A model generated the notes under the pieces. It was not told the origin of the DNA and did not search any database. It saw only the letters and a program-made list of their open reading frames with translations. From Nitrospinota bacterium (GTDB lineage Bacteria > UBA8248), in assembly GCA_003506735.1 (NCBI GenBank), contig DNYS01000219.1:1-11303 (forward strand): a DNA stretch of 11,303 bases, read 5' to 3'. How positions within the stretch are numbered: the first letter of the stretch is position 1; every line of letters starts with the position of its first letter. A program made the position numbers and the translations under genes. Shown piece by piece: positions 1 through 7,577 of the stretch.

Positions 1-89
1 ATATCCGCTACGCACTCACGAACTCATTCGGATTTGGAGGGACGAATGCCACCCTCCTATCCCAAAAAACCGAACCCGACGCTGCATAA
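1..89 (+). CDS. fabF: 3-oxoacyl-ACP synthase II, C-terminal end (partial, runs off the left edge)
   Basis: The frame with codons starting at base 3 reads IRYALTNSFGFGGTNATLL and stops at TAA 87-89. SNSFGFGGTNA(T/S)L is the conserved C-terminal signature of the FabF/KAS II condensing enzymes, which elongate fatty acids by condensing malonyl-ACP with acyl-ACP in the cytoplasm. Only about 28 codons are present; the catalytic Cys-His-His region lies outside the window. A short tail (SQKTEPDAA) follows the signature. The gene overlaps the start of rnc by 44 bases, and the bases coding GFGG also serve as the rnc ribosome-binding site. Position upstream of rnc matches the common fabF-rnc order. The identification rests on one short but highly characteristic motif. 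Confidence 0.88.
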   Translation, partial: IRYALTNSFGFGGTNATLLSQKTEPDAA

Positions 90-882
90 AATTCCTCCAA
101 TCGAATCTTCCGACCATTCTCAACGCAAGGCATTGAATAAAAATGCCTTTAATCTGGCTGCCGAGAAAATTTCATCCCCGTTGAGTGAGTTGGAACAATA
201 TATCGGCCATAAATTTTTCGATAAAAAGCTAATCATCCAGGCTCTCACGCATCGTTCATATTCCCAGGAGGTAATTCCACCGGAGGCGGATAACGAAAGG
301 CTTGAATTTTTAGGCGACTCTGTCCTTCAAATGATAGTGACCAAACGGTTATGGGCCGAGTTGGAATGGGAAGATGAAGGTGTTTTGACCCGCCGCCGAT
401 CGGAAAAAGTTAGCGGCCGAGCTTTGGCCAATGTTGCCCGCGAGATGGATTTGTCCAAGTATATCCGTTTGGGAAAAGGGGAATTGAAGACCGGTGGCCG
501 ACAGAAATCATCTATTTTGGCTGATGTACTTGAGGCACTTGTCGGTGCGATTTACCTGGATGCGGGATATGAAAAATGTGCTGAAGTTGTGGAATATTGG
601 CTCTGGAGAGATTCGGATGTTGAAGAGGGTGATATTTTAGCGGATGACTATAAGAGTAAACTTCAGCAAGAACTCCAGCGGACAGACAGCCACCTGCCTG
701 TCTACCATGTTACTCATGAATCTGGTCCAGAACATGATAAAATATTCAATGTTGAAGTCCGCCACTCAGGGAAGGTGCTTGGAAAGGGCGAGGGGCGGAG
801 TAAAAAAGAGGCGGAACAGATAGCTGCTCGAGAGTCCATTGAAATGCTTGTCGGGGAATCGGGAGAGAGAATGAAGGGTTAA
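46..882 (+). CDS. rnc: Ribonuclease III
   Basis: Endoribonuclease that cleaves double-stranded RNA, used in rRNA precursor processing and mRNA turnover; acts as a dimer in the cytoplasm. With the start at ATG 46 the protein has 278 residues. The RNase III signature NERLEFLGDS starts at residue 83, giving the metal-binding acidic residues Glu87 and Asp91. Asp160 and Glu163 (DVLEALVGA) supply the other two. Residues about 200-270 form a double-stranded-RNA-binding domain ending in GRSKKEAEQIAARESIEML. GGAGG at 36-40, five bases before the ATG, decides the start; a TTG at 34 is in frame but has no upstream site. The N-terminus has an extra ~45 residues, poor in recognisable motifs, before the usual beginning (LEQYIGHKF). 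This makes the protein longer than the typical 220-250 residues and creates the 44-base overlap with fabF. smc follows after 113 bases, so the genes are probably co-transcribed. Confidence 0.96.
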   Translation: MPPSYPKKPNPTLHKIPPIESSDHSQRKALNKNAFNLAAEKISSPLSELEQYIGHKFFDKKLIIQALTHRSYSQEVIPPEADNERLEFLGDSVLQMIVTKRLWAELEWEDEGVLTRRRSEKVSGRALANVAREMDLSKYIRLGKGELKTGGRQKSSILADVLEALVGAIYLDAGYEKCAEVVEYWLWRDSDVEEGDILADDYKSKLQQELQRTDSHLPVYHVTHESGPEHDKIFNVEVRHSGKVLGKGEGRSKKEAEQIAARESIEMLVGESGERMKG

Positions 883-995
883 TCGATATGAAACCGGCAG
901 ATATCCTTTGCGTTCAATTAGAGATTCTGTTAGTTTGAAGTACTTCCCCGCCCTTTTATTTCAATGATATCTAGTCGCCTGCCGAGGAATCCGTT

Positions 996-3900
996 TTGAA
1001 ATTTAAGCGTCTGGAAATGTTGGGATTTAAGTCCTTCGTGGATAAAACTGTCATTGAATTTAGTGGCGATTTGACTGCGATCGTGGGTCCGAATGGATGC
1101 GGAAAAAGTAACGTTAGTGATGCTATCCGCTGGGTATTGGGTGAGCAAGGTCCGAAAAACCTTCGGGCCAAAAAGATGGAAGACGTCATTTTTAACGGAA
1201 GTGCTGATAGAAAACCTTTGGGTATGGCGGAGGTTTCACTCACTATTTCCGATTTGAAGGGTGTCGTTTCGTCTCCTCAATTTTCGGATTATGGCGAAAT
1301 TGTCGTTACCCGGCGTTTGTACAGATCCGGCGAGAGTGAGTACCTGATTAACCGCAATCCTTGTCGCCTGAAAGATATCGTTGATTTATTTTTGGATACT
1401 GGAGTATCGCTGGATACATTTTCAATAGTTGAGCAAGGCCGAATTGAGGGGCTTGTCAACGCCAAGCCGATTGACCGGCGAATACTCATAGAAGAAGCCG
1501 CCGGTATTATGAAATATAAAAACCGGCGAAATGAGGCGTTGAGAAAACTTGAACTTGCCCAGGCCAATCTCCTGAGAGTGGGCGACGTGATACGTGAAAA
1601 GGAGTCTCGGCTCAGATTGCTTCGGCGCCAGGCTCGGAAAGCTACATTCCATAAAGAATACCAAAAAGAAATTAAAGAGCTCGAATTGCGAATGTCGGGA
1701 ATGGATCTTCTTCGCCTTGACGGGGAATTGAAACCAATTGAGCGGGAATATTCCGCCGTAAATGAAAGAAAAGAGGTTCATGCCGGGGCGTTTTCGGCCA
1801 GGGAAGCTGATCGCGAAAAATGCCGGGTCGATTTGGCAGAGCGGTCTGAGGCACTTGCCGATGTCCGTCGCAGGGCAGTGGAGGTGGAGGGGTATCTTCA
1901 GCGCCTAGAAAATCGTTTGGAGATGCTCTCGGGCCGTCTCGTTGAACTCGATGGTGAAGATGAGCGCCGACGGGAAGAGATGCAGTCGTTGCAAAAAGAA
2001 GCGCATGATCTTGAGGAGGAACGGGGCGAGTTAACGGCCCTTGAAGTTTCTCTTTCGGAAGAGGTGGAGGTCGCAAAAGGTCAATACGAGTTGATCTCGG
2101 ACGAATTAATTGGCCTTCGATCAGAAATGGCTGAATGGGAAAAAAGGGAAAATGAAAGCCGGGAGTTGTGTTCTCGTGAGGCCGAAAGACTCAATAACAC
2201 CCATCAGCGAGTTGCTTCTGCTATCTCAAGGCGGGATGTAATTCGAGAATCGATCGACAAATTGGCCCAGGAGTTATCTGAACTAGAGACCACCCGTGGC
2301 GAACTTCAAAATGAAGTAGAAAGGTTTACTGCTAATCTCACTGATTTGTCCGCCAAGGTTGCCTCATCGAGAAAAGAGGCCGAAAAGATTATCGCGGAAA
2401 AAGACAAGATAGAGTCGTCGTTGAAGGAATATGAAGAATTGATCACGGATTCGAAGGAAACTCTCGTTGGAATTCGTTCTTCGGTTCAGGCGTTGGAAAA
2501 TATCGAGGGAGATTCATCGCAGGATAAAATTGGAGTCGAAAAAATCCGAGGTCTGGGAGTTGAGGTTCGTGGAGCATTAGCCGATTTAATTAAGGTTAAG
2601 TCGCGCCATGAAATTGCAATCGAAGCGGCGCTTGGCATGAATATCGATGGAGTAATTGTATCCGATCCCGAATCGGCTGCAGTCGCGATCAAAAAACTGG
2701 TGTCTTCTGGGATGGCAGGCCGTGGAATCATTCATCCGGTGAATTCAAGAGGAGTTTCGTCGCATTACATTCCGTCAGCCGGAGGAATTGAAGGAAGGGC
2801 GATCGACCTTGTCGAGTTCCCGAATGAGTACCGCCCCCTGATGGAAGCACTTCTTTCCAATATCGGGATTGTCCGCGATTTGGGAGTTGCATTTGAGGCA
2901 TGGCAGAAAGGGTCCGAAGGGATTACGTGGGTGACTCTGACAGGTGAAGTTGTCTACCCATCTGGCTGTGTCGAGGGCGGTTCCGCTGCTGACCCCCGTG
3001 CGGGGCTATTGGAAAGAAAGCGCCGCTGTGAAGAAATGCGGATTGAGGCAGCGGCATTGGAAACCCGGCTAGATGACTTAGGCGAGAGAGAATCGTTTTA
3101 CCGGGAAAGTCTCGAATGCATTCAGGATGCGTTGGACCAGGCGACACAAACTGTTCGCCAAACGGAGTTGACTCGTGTCGAGATAGAGGGAAAGCTCCGC
3201 GCTTCACAGGAAAAATTGGCAGTTTCTGATAATCGATTCCGAGCACTTTCCCACCAGCATTCCCAATTGAAAATCGAGGTTAACCGCATCGATCTTGAGC
3301 ACCAAGAAGCGGAAAAAGAAGGGGCTAGAACCTCCGGTATGCTTCAGGAGGTTGATGCCCGGATCGTCGATGCCCAAAAGAATTTAAAACATTTCGGAGA
3401 AAAACTGGCCCAGATGGAAGAACAGGCATCTGATCGCCGGGTCCTCTTGACCGTGGTCCAAGGAAAAGCCACCGGAGTTAGTGCCGAGATTCAGCGGGTA
3501 ATCGATGGAATTCACCAGAATAAAGCCCGTGTGGCCCGAAGGCGTGAGGAAGAAGAAGATTCCGTCAATAAACGCGAAAGCTTGCACCTGAATATTGCCC
3601 AGAGCCGCGAAGAAATTGAACGCCTCAAAAAAGATAAGTTGTTAATAGAAACCGAGCAGGGCGAACGATCTCGAATCCTGGAGGAGATTCGGGCCCGGGA
3701 TGAGGAGTTAGGCGAGTTGTTGCCGAATATGCGCGATGAAGCTGCTCAAATTCAGGCACTCCTCACCGATTTGGCAGAGCGGCGGACCACCATTCGTGTG
3801 CAGCGGGAGGCTCTAATAGAATCCGCACGCAATGAGTTTGGTATCGATTTGATTCCGGTTGCACAAGATTACATGGAATTCCTCCCAGAATATCAGGAGC

Positions 3901-4595
3901 ATGTTAATCGTCTCGATATGCTCCGACAACGCTTGGCCCGAATGGGTGAAGTCAATCCTCTGGCGGCTCATGAATATGATGAAATCAATCAGGAATATTC
4001 TTTCTTGAGCGAGCAGCAGGAAGACCTCGAAAATTCCATTCAGGACCTGCATACGACCATTGATAAATTAAACAAAACGACGCGAAAACGTTTCACCGAG
4101 GCATTCGAGCAGGTGAGTCAAAAATTTTCCGAAATATTTGGACGCTTATTCCAGGGCGGTGAAGCACGCATGTATCTTCTGGATCCAAATGACCCGTTAG
4201 AGACGGGGGTGGACATTGAGGTTCGCCCCCCGGGCAAGCGCCCTGGAAATATCATGCTCCTTTCGTCTGGGGAGAAGGCGCTGACTGCCCTTGCGCTTCT
4301 CTTTTCCGTTTTTTCTGTCCGTCCAAGCCCGTTCTGCCTTCTGGATGAGGTGGACGCCACCCTCGATGATGCGAATGTGGGGAGGTTCCGGGATGTGATT
4401 GGAGAGATGGAGTCCCGGAGCCAGTTCATCCTCATCACCCACAACAAACGGACCATGTCCTACGCATCTCGGCTTTACGGCGTCACCCAGCGCGAAAAGG
4501 GCGTTTCCATCATCGTCTCCGTGAAGATGAATCGCCCGGACGCGGAGGATAATGGCGCCAAGGAGAATGAAGTCGCCACCGAAATGGAGGCATAA
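996..4595 (+). CDS. smc: Chromosome segregation/condensation ATPase SMC
   Basis: Structural-maintenance-of-chromosomes ATPase, the core of the SMC-ScpAB complex that compacts and segregates the nucleoid. The protein has 1199 residues, the normal SMC length. The N-terminal head (LEMLGFKSFVDKT) carries Walker A GPNGCGKS at residues 31-38. Two long charged, heptad-like coiled coils flank a hinge at about 510-670 ending near GCVEGGSA. The C-terminal head has the linker RMGEVNPLAAHEY, the ABC signature LSSGEKALT at 1089-1097 and Walker B LLDEVDA at 1115-1121 (Asp1117, Glu1118), followed by the D-loop. The start is TTG 996, chosen because GAGGA at 984-988 sits seven bases upstream and the protein then begins MKFKRLEMLGFKSF, as SMC proteins do. 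The signature has Ser where most SMCs have the first Gly. Codon use turns clearly more GC-rich in the last ~90 codons. A 9-bp hairpin follows before ftsY. Confidence 0.97.
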   Translation: MKFKRLEMLGFKSFVDKTVIEFSGDLTAIVGPNGCGKSNVSDAIRWVLGEQGPKNLRAKKMEDVIFNGSADRKPLGMAEVSLTISDLKGVVSSPQFSDYGEIVVTRRLYRSGESEYLINRNPCRLKDIVDLFLDTGVSLDTFSIVEQGRIEGLVNAKPIDRRILIEEAAGIMKYKNRRNEALRKLELAQANLLRVGDVIREKESRLRLLRRQARKATFHKEYQKEIKELELRMSGMDLLRLDGELKPIEREYSAVNERKEVHAGAFSAREADREKCRVDLAERSEALADVRRRAVEVEGYLQRLENRLEMLSGRLVELDGEDERRREEMQSLQKEAHDLEEERGELTALEVSLSEEVEVAKGQYELISDELIGLRSEMAEWEKRENESRELCSREAERLNNTHQRVASAISRRDVIRESIDKLAQELSELETTRGELQNEVERFTANLTDLSAKVASSRKEAEKIIAEKDKIESSLKEYEELITDSKETLVGIRSSVQALENIEGDSSQDKIGVEKIRGLGVEVRGALADLIKVKSRHEIAIEAALGMNIDGVIVSDPESAAVAIKKLVSSGMAGRGIIHPVNSRGVSSHYIPSAGGIEGRAIDLVEFPNEYRPLMEALLSNIGIVRDLGVAFEAWQKGSEGITWVTLTGEVVYPSGCVEGGSAADPRAGLLERKRRCEEMRIEAAALETRLDDLGERESFYRESLECIQDALDQATQTVRQTELTRVEIEGKLRASQEKLAVSDNRFRALSHQHSQLKIEVNRIDLEHQEAEKEGARTSGMLQEVDARIVDAQKNLKHFGEKLAQMEEQASDRRVLLTVVQGKATGVSAEIQRVIDGIHQNKARVARRREEEEDSVNKRESLHLNIAQSREEIERLKKDKLLIETEQGERSRILEEIRARDEELGELLPNMRDEAAQIQALLTDLAERRTTIRVQREALIESARNEFGIDLIPVAQDYMEFLPEYQEHVNRLDMLRQRLARMGEVNPLAAHEYDEINQEYSFLSEQQEDLENSIQDLHTTIDKLNKTTRKRFTEAFEQVSQKFSEIFGRLFQGGEARMYLLDPNDPLETGVDIEVRPPGKRPGNIMLLSSGEKALTALALLFSVFSVRPSPFCLLDEVDATLDDANVGRFRDVIGEMESRSQFILITHNKRTMSYASRLYGVTQREKGVSIIVSVKMNRPDAEDNGAKENEVATEMEA

Positions 4596-4643
4596 ACCGC
4601 ATTGGTACGCCGGGTGAATATGCCTGGCCTGAATCGGTTGAAC

Positions 4644-4690
4644 GAACCCCCGTATCTCGGTCCATGCGGCTTGGAGCGGGGGTTCTTTAT
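4644..4690 (+). terminator. Hairpin with short T-rich tail between smc and ftsY
   Basis: GAACCCCCG (4644-4652) and CGGGGGTTC (4677-4685) are a perfect 9-bp inverted repeat around a 24-base loop, followed at once by TTTATT. It lies 49 bases after the smc stop and 48 before the ftsY start. This is the shape of a Rho-independent terminator or attenuator, though the loop is long and the T tract broken. If active, ftsY would depend on read-through or on its own promoter, which I could not identify. Confidence 0.5.
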
Positions 4691-4732
4691 TAAAACGGAA
4701 AATCGGGTGAATCCACCAGGAGGCGATCCAAA

Positions 4733-5719
4733 TTGGGTTTTGGATTCGGAAAAAACGAAAATGACAAACCCTCCGAATTGATCGGGGAGAAGGAAAAAGG
4801 CTTTTTCGGGCGTCTGCGAAGGGGCCTCGCCAAAACGCGCGAATCCTTCGTTGCCCGTATCGAATCCGCTCTTGTCGGGCGAACCCGCTTCGATCTGGAA
4901 ACCATCGACGAGATCGAAGAAGTTCTCTACATGGCCGACATCGGGCCTGGGGCCGTCGAAACCGTTCTCGATCGCCTCCGCCGGGGCGAGGGAAAAAGAG
5001 AGACCCCGGCCGAGCGCATCCAGTCGATTCTCCTGGACCTCATCGAGCGTCCTGCCGCCGACCCTCCGGCCGCACCCGCCGACCCTCCGCCCGGAGAGCC
5101 CCGTGTCATACTTCTCGCCGGAGTCAACGGCGCCGGAAAAACCACCACCGCCGGAAAAATCGCCGCCCGCCTCGCAGCCGAAGGCCAGATCGTCGTTTTC
5201 GCCGCCGCCGATACCTTCCGCGCCGCCGCCGGCGAGCAGGCCGAAGTCTGGGCTGAGCGCGCTGGTTGTCAGATCGTTCGCCACAAAGAGGGCGCCGACC
5301 CGGGAGCCGTCGTCTTCGACGCCATCGCCGCCGCCCGCGCCCGCGGCGCCGGTGTTCTCCTTGTCGACACCGCCGGCCGCCTCCACACCCAGCAAAACCT
5401 CATGGACGAACTCGTCAAGATCCGCCGTGTCGCCGCCGGCCAAATCCCCGGCGCGCCCCACGAAGTCCTCCTCGTCCTCGACGCCACCTCCGGCCAGAAC
5501 GCCCTCGCCCAGGTCGCCCGCTTCGGCCCCGCCCTCGGCGTCACCGGTCTCGTCATCACCAAGCTCGACGGCAGCGCCAAGGGTGGCGTCCTCATCGGCG
5601 CCGTCCACCAGAGCGGCATCCCCGTCCGCTGGATCGGCGTCGGAGAAGGCATCGCCGACCTCCTCCCCTTCGACGCCAACGCCTTTACCGCCGCCCTCTT
5701 CGGAGAATCAGCCTCCTGA
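4733..5719 (+). CDS. ftsY: Signal recognition particle receptor FtsY
   Basis: SRP-type GTPase that docks ribosome-SRP complexes at the inner membrane and pairs with Ffh for co-translational insertion of membrane proteins. It has 328 residues. A short charged N-terminus leads into GFFGRLRRGLAKTRESF, the amphipathic membrane-binding helix typical of FtsY, then the N domain. The G domain shows GVNGAGKTT (P-loop, 130-138), DTFRAAA (160-166), DTAGR (212-216) and TKLDGSAKGG (from 276). It lacks the long acidic A domain of E. coli FtsY, which is common outside the enterics. The start is TTG 4733, nine bases after a full AGGAGG (4718-4723), yielding MGFGFGKNE. Third codon positions are overwhelmingly C or G, much more than in rnc and smc, which leaves long empty frames on the opposite strand that I regard as spurious. 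Confidence 0.96.
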   Translation: MGFGFGKNENDKPSELIGEKEKGFFGRLRRGLAKTRESFVARIESALVGRTRFDLETIDEIEEVLYMADIGPGAVETVLDRLRRGEGKRETPAERIQSILLDLIERPAADPPAAPADPPPGEPRVILLAGVNGAGKTTTAGKIAARLAAEGQIVVFAAADTFRAAAGEQAEVWAERAGCQIVRHKEGADPGAVVFDAIAAARARGAGVLLVDTAGRLHTQQNLMDELVKIRRVAAGQIPGAPHEVLLVLDATSGQNALAQVARFGPALGVTGLVITKLDGSAKGGVLIGAVHQSGIPVRWIGVGEGIADLLPFDANAFTAALFGESAS

Positions 5720-5724
5720 CCCAA

Positions 5725-5750
5725 GCCCGGCCTGGGACCGCCGTCCGGGC
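5725..5750 (+). terminator. GC hairpin just after ftsY
   Basis: GCCCGG (5725-5730) and CCGGGC (5745-5750) form a perfect 6-bp stem with a 14-base loop, starting six bases after the ftsY stop. No T tract follows, so it is at best a weak or Rho-assisted 3' end for the ftsY transcript. Confidence 0.25.
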
Positions 5751-5783
5751 ACCCCCTAGAGCGAATATTTCGAAACGCCCCCG

Positions 5784-5985
5784 CCGGACTTGCGGGCCAT
5801 TTCCCCAAAACCCCCGAATACCCGCCCAATCCCCCGGATTTGCGGGCAATTTCACGGAAATCCCCCAAGATGCGTGCAAAACCCCAGAAATTCGGTGTGG
5901 GTCACAGCCCCCCAAGACACGCCCGAACCCCCCGAAAACCCGCGCAAAATCCCGGACATTCAGGCAGCTTCACGGAACCCTCTCC
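5784..5985. repeat. Degenerate ~50-bp tandem repeat in the ftsY 3' intergenic region
   Basis: The 346-base gap between ftsY and the next gene holds no credible gene. It is built from diverged repeats. CCGGACTTGCGGGCCATTTC at 5784 recurs 50 bases on at 5834 as CCGGATTTGCGGGCAATTTC, and TTCACGGAA occurs at 5851 and again at about 5969. Runs of five or six C followed by an AAGA/GAAT/GAAA element and a short CG-rich box recur at about 5811, 5862, 5908 and 5928. The region is C-rich on this strand. Open frames across it are short, lack ribosome-binding sites and simply repeat the unit in different frames. Confidence 0.65.
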
Positions 5986-6065
5986 CCCCGGATGGGAGGT
6001 GGGGTTCATATCCACCCGCCGAATAGGGTTCGAGCGGGGCAAGGGATGGGGTGAGTGTACGGGCG

Positions 6066-6725
6066 CTACACAACCACCGTGACCACCGCTTGAGCCTGCA
6101 GTGGGCAAGGCAGAGTCGAGTCAAAGGTGATCTTTAGACCACTTGCGACCATAAAACCGCCTATCCGCTTGGCGGCAATTTGCGGGGACATATCCGGTGT
6201 CGCGTCATTCACGTCCTGTGCGAAGACGTACACACGCCAAAGTCCCTCGGGCTTCAATTGGTGCTTTAAAAGGATACGGTAAACCTCCTTTAGGTGAATG
6301 GAGCCTGTGTAGGTCCCGTCGTTGGGCTTCTCGTCGTGCTCAATGCCGTCATCAGCAAGATCAACCAAGAAATACATGTCGTCCGGCGATCGCAGCAGTG
6401 AAAATGCGTATAGGTCCTCACCGACAAAGAGCTTGCCGTTGTTACGCTTGAACCGGGACTTGATCACCAAGGGTTCCACGAAGGCATGATGCAACGAGGG
6501 TACCTCAACCTCCACACCGCCGTTCACATGGATGTTGTTTTGCGTTTCTTCAACGGAATGTGGGTACGCGTTCCCGGTCGTAATGCGCTGATAGTCCAAC
6601 TTGACGGAAACCGGGTAAGGCTCGTTGGCATTGGGAGCGCCGCCGGGATAGTCAAACGTAACATTGAGCGCTTCGGCGACTGTCAATTCGCCGGTGGCGG
6701 GCGGGTTGCCTCCTGACCGCGCCAC
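6066..6725 (-). CDS. C-terminal part of a frameshifted hypothetical protein (choice-of-anchor-like beta domain)
   Basis: I do not recognise a named family. The open frame begins at a GTG (6725) with no ribosome-binding site and overlaps the end of the preceding frame (6683-7573) by 43 bases in another phase. Sensible sequence starts at ELTVAEALNVTFDYPGG, so this is most likely the second half of that gene rather than an independent one. It contains two beta-rich stretches. The second has LVDLADDGIEHDEKPNDGTYTG, resembling the DDG...GDG.YTG pattern of choice-of-anchor/Ig-like domains. It ends in a hydrophobic beta strand (QAVVTVVV). There is no signal peptide and no catalytic motif. It is convergent with ftsY across the tandem-repeat region. 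Restoring one base near 6703-6705 fuses the two frames into a 502-residue protein. Confidence 0.7.
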   Translation of the reverse strand: MARSGGNPPATGELTVAEALNVTFDYPGGAPNANEPYPVSVKLDYQRITTGNAYPHSVEETQNNIHVNGGVEVEVPSLHHAFVEPLVIKSRFKRNNGKLFVGEDLYAFSLLRSPDDMYFLVDLADDGIEHDEKPNDGTYTGSIHLKEVYRILLKHQLKPEGLWRVYVFAQDVNDATPDMSPQIAAKRIGGFMVASGLKITFDSTLPCPLQAQAVVTVVV

Positions 6726-7573
6726 CAGGGATCGGAATCGTCGGAAAGGCCGACAGCCACGGTCCCGGTTGCAATCGCGGATGCGACTCCCGCAACCGTC
6801 AATCCGTTATCGCCCGGTATGCTGCCTGGGTCCGGCGTACAGCAATTTATATCGCCGGTCGTCTCGTCGAGTGTCCCGCTCACGGCGGTGCCTGCCCTCC
6901 CTTCGCCAAGGGCCGCCGCAACGATGGCCACAATGGCAGCGATGGCCGCTACAATCCATGCGAGAATCTTCCACCAGGGATCGCTGAACAGCAGATCGCC
7001 GTGAACGCTGGCGTAGGCCGGATTGGGATAGAAAACCATCGACATCTTGACCGGTACCCACGGACCTTTTGTTGGCCGGCAATCCTTGTATCGTTCACTG
7101 CAAGGCAACCATTGGTCTCTGGGCCCTATGACTTCCATAGTAGAGATCTTTAGGGGGCCCTCCTCGACGGTGCAGCTATATTCACCGGTCGCCTCATCGC
7201 GTGTGGTCTTCGATACGAAGATATGCTTAGGCGTTCTGACGAGGGACATTCCCTGTGCCAGGGCGATAAAGCTCACGAGCTTATTCCCCGGCGTTCCATT
7301 CTCGAAATCGGCAAGCCACGACACTCGGATGGACGCGCCCGATTTGATTTCCTGGAAGAAATAACTGTGCGCTTCGGGCAAAATACCCGGGTCTCCAACT
7401 CCTTCAAGATAGATCGTCACTCTATGAAGGATCGCGCCCGAGGTGTTCGTGTAAAAACATGTAATCTGCTGCTTTTTGAGCGCCGTGTCGAAAATACCAT
7501 CGGGCAACATGACGTTGGTAAAAGGTTCTACCGAAAACGGGCGTCTTCGAATATCCATCGGTGTAACAGCCAT
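6683..7573 (-). CDS. N-terminal part of a frameshifted hypothetical protein with one hydrophobic segment
   Basis: The frame starts at ATG 7573 (MAVTPMDIRRRPFSVEPF). GGAGG on the - strand is nine bases upstream, inside the end of the preceding gene, whose stop is four bases away, so the pair is probably translationally coupled. Residues ~15-160 look like Ig-type beta domains (ALKKQQITCFYTNTSG, YLEGVGDPGI). A cysteine-containing linker follows. Around residues 202-222 an Ala/Ile/Val-rich segment (ILAWIVAAIAAIVAIVAAAL) could span a membrane. A second Gly/Ala-rich hydrophobic stretch (LTVAGVASAIATGTVAVGL) follows near the end. The frame runs out after WWRGQEAT into a low-information tail (RPPPAN). 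The sense continues in the overlapping frame 6066-6725 as PPATGELTVAE, pointing to a lost base in a C run. Function unknown; I infer a structural or binding role from the lack of any enzyme motif. Confidence 0.75.
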   Translation of the reverse strand: MAVTPMDIRRRPFSVEPFTNVMLPDGIFDTALKKQQITCFYTNTSGAILHRVTIYLEGVGDPGILPEAHSYFFQEIKSGASIRVSWLADFENGTPGNKLVSFIALAQGMSLVRTPKHIFVSKTTRDEATGEYSCTVEEGPLKISTMEVIGPRDQWLPCSERYKDCRPTKGPWVPVKMSMVFYPNPAYASVHGDLLFSDPWWKILAWIVAAIAAIVAIVAAALGEGRAGTAVSGTLDETTGDINCCTPDPGSIPGDNGLTVAGVASAIATGTVAVGLSDDSDPWWRGQEATRPPPAN

Positions 7574-7577
7574 CGTC

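Noticed and set aside
4475..5608. Long - strand open frame (377 codons) opposite smc and ftsY
   Set aside because: It is the empty mirror frame of the GC3-rich ftsY gene; its translation is acidic/Gly-Ala low-complexity sequence, it crosses two real genes and has no family motif.
4851..6054. Overlapping + strand frames in other phases of ftsY (Pro/Ser-rich and Arg/Pro-rich)
   Set aside because: Low-complexity products of skewed codon use; ftsY with all its GTPase motifs occupies this stretch.
5790..6082. Short + strand frames beginning MRAIS after ftsY
   Set aside because: Both are the same tandem repeat unit read from two copies, without ribosome-binding sites.
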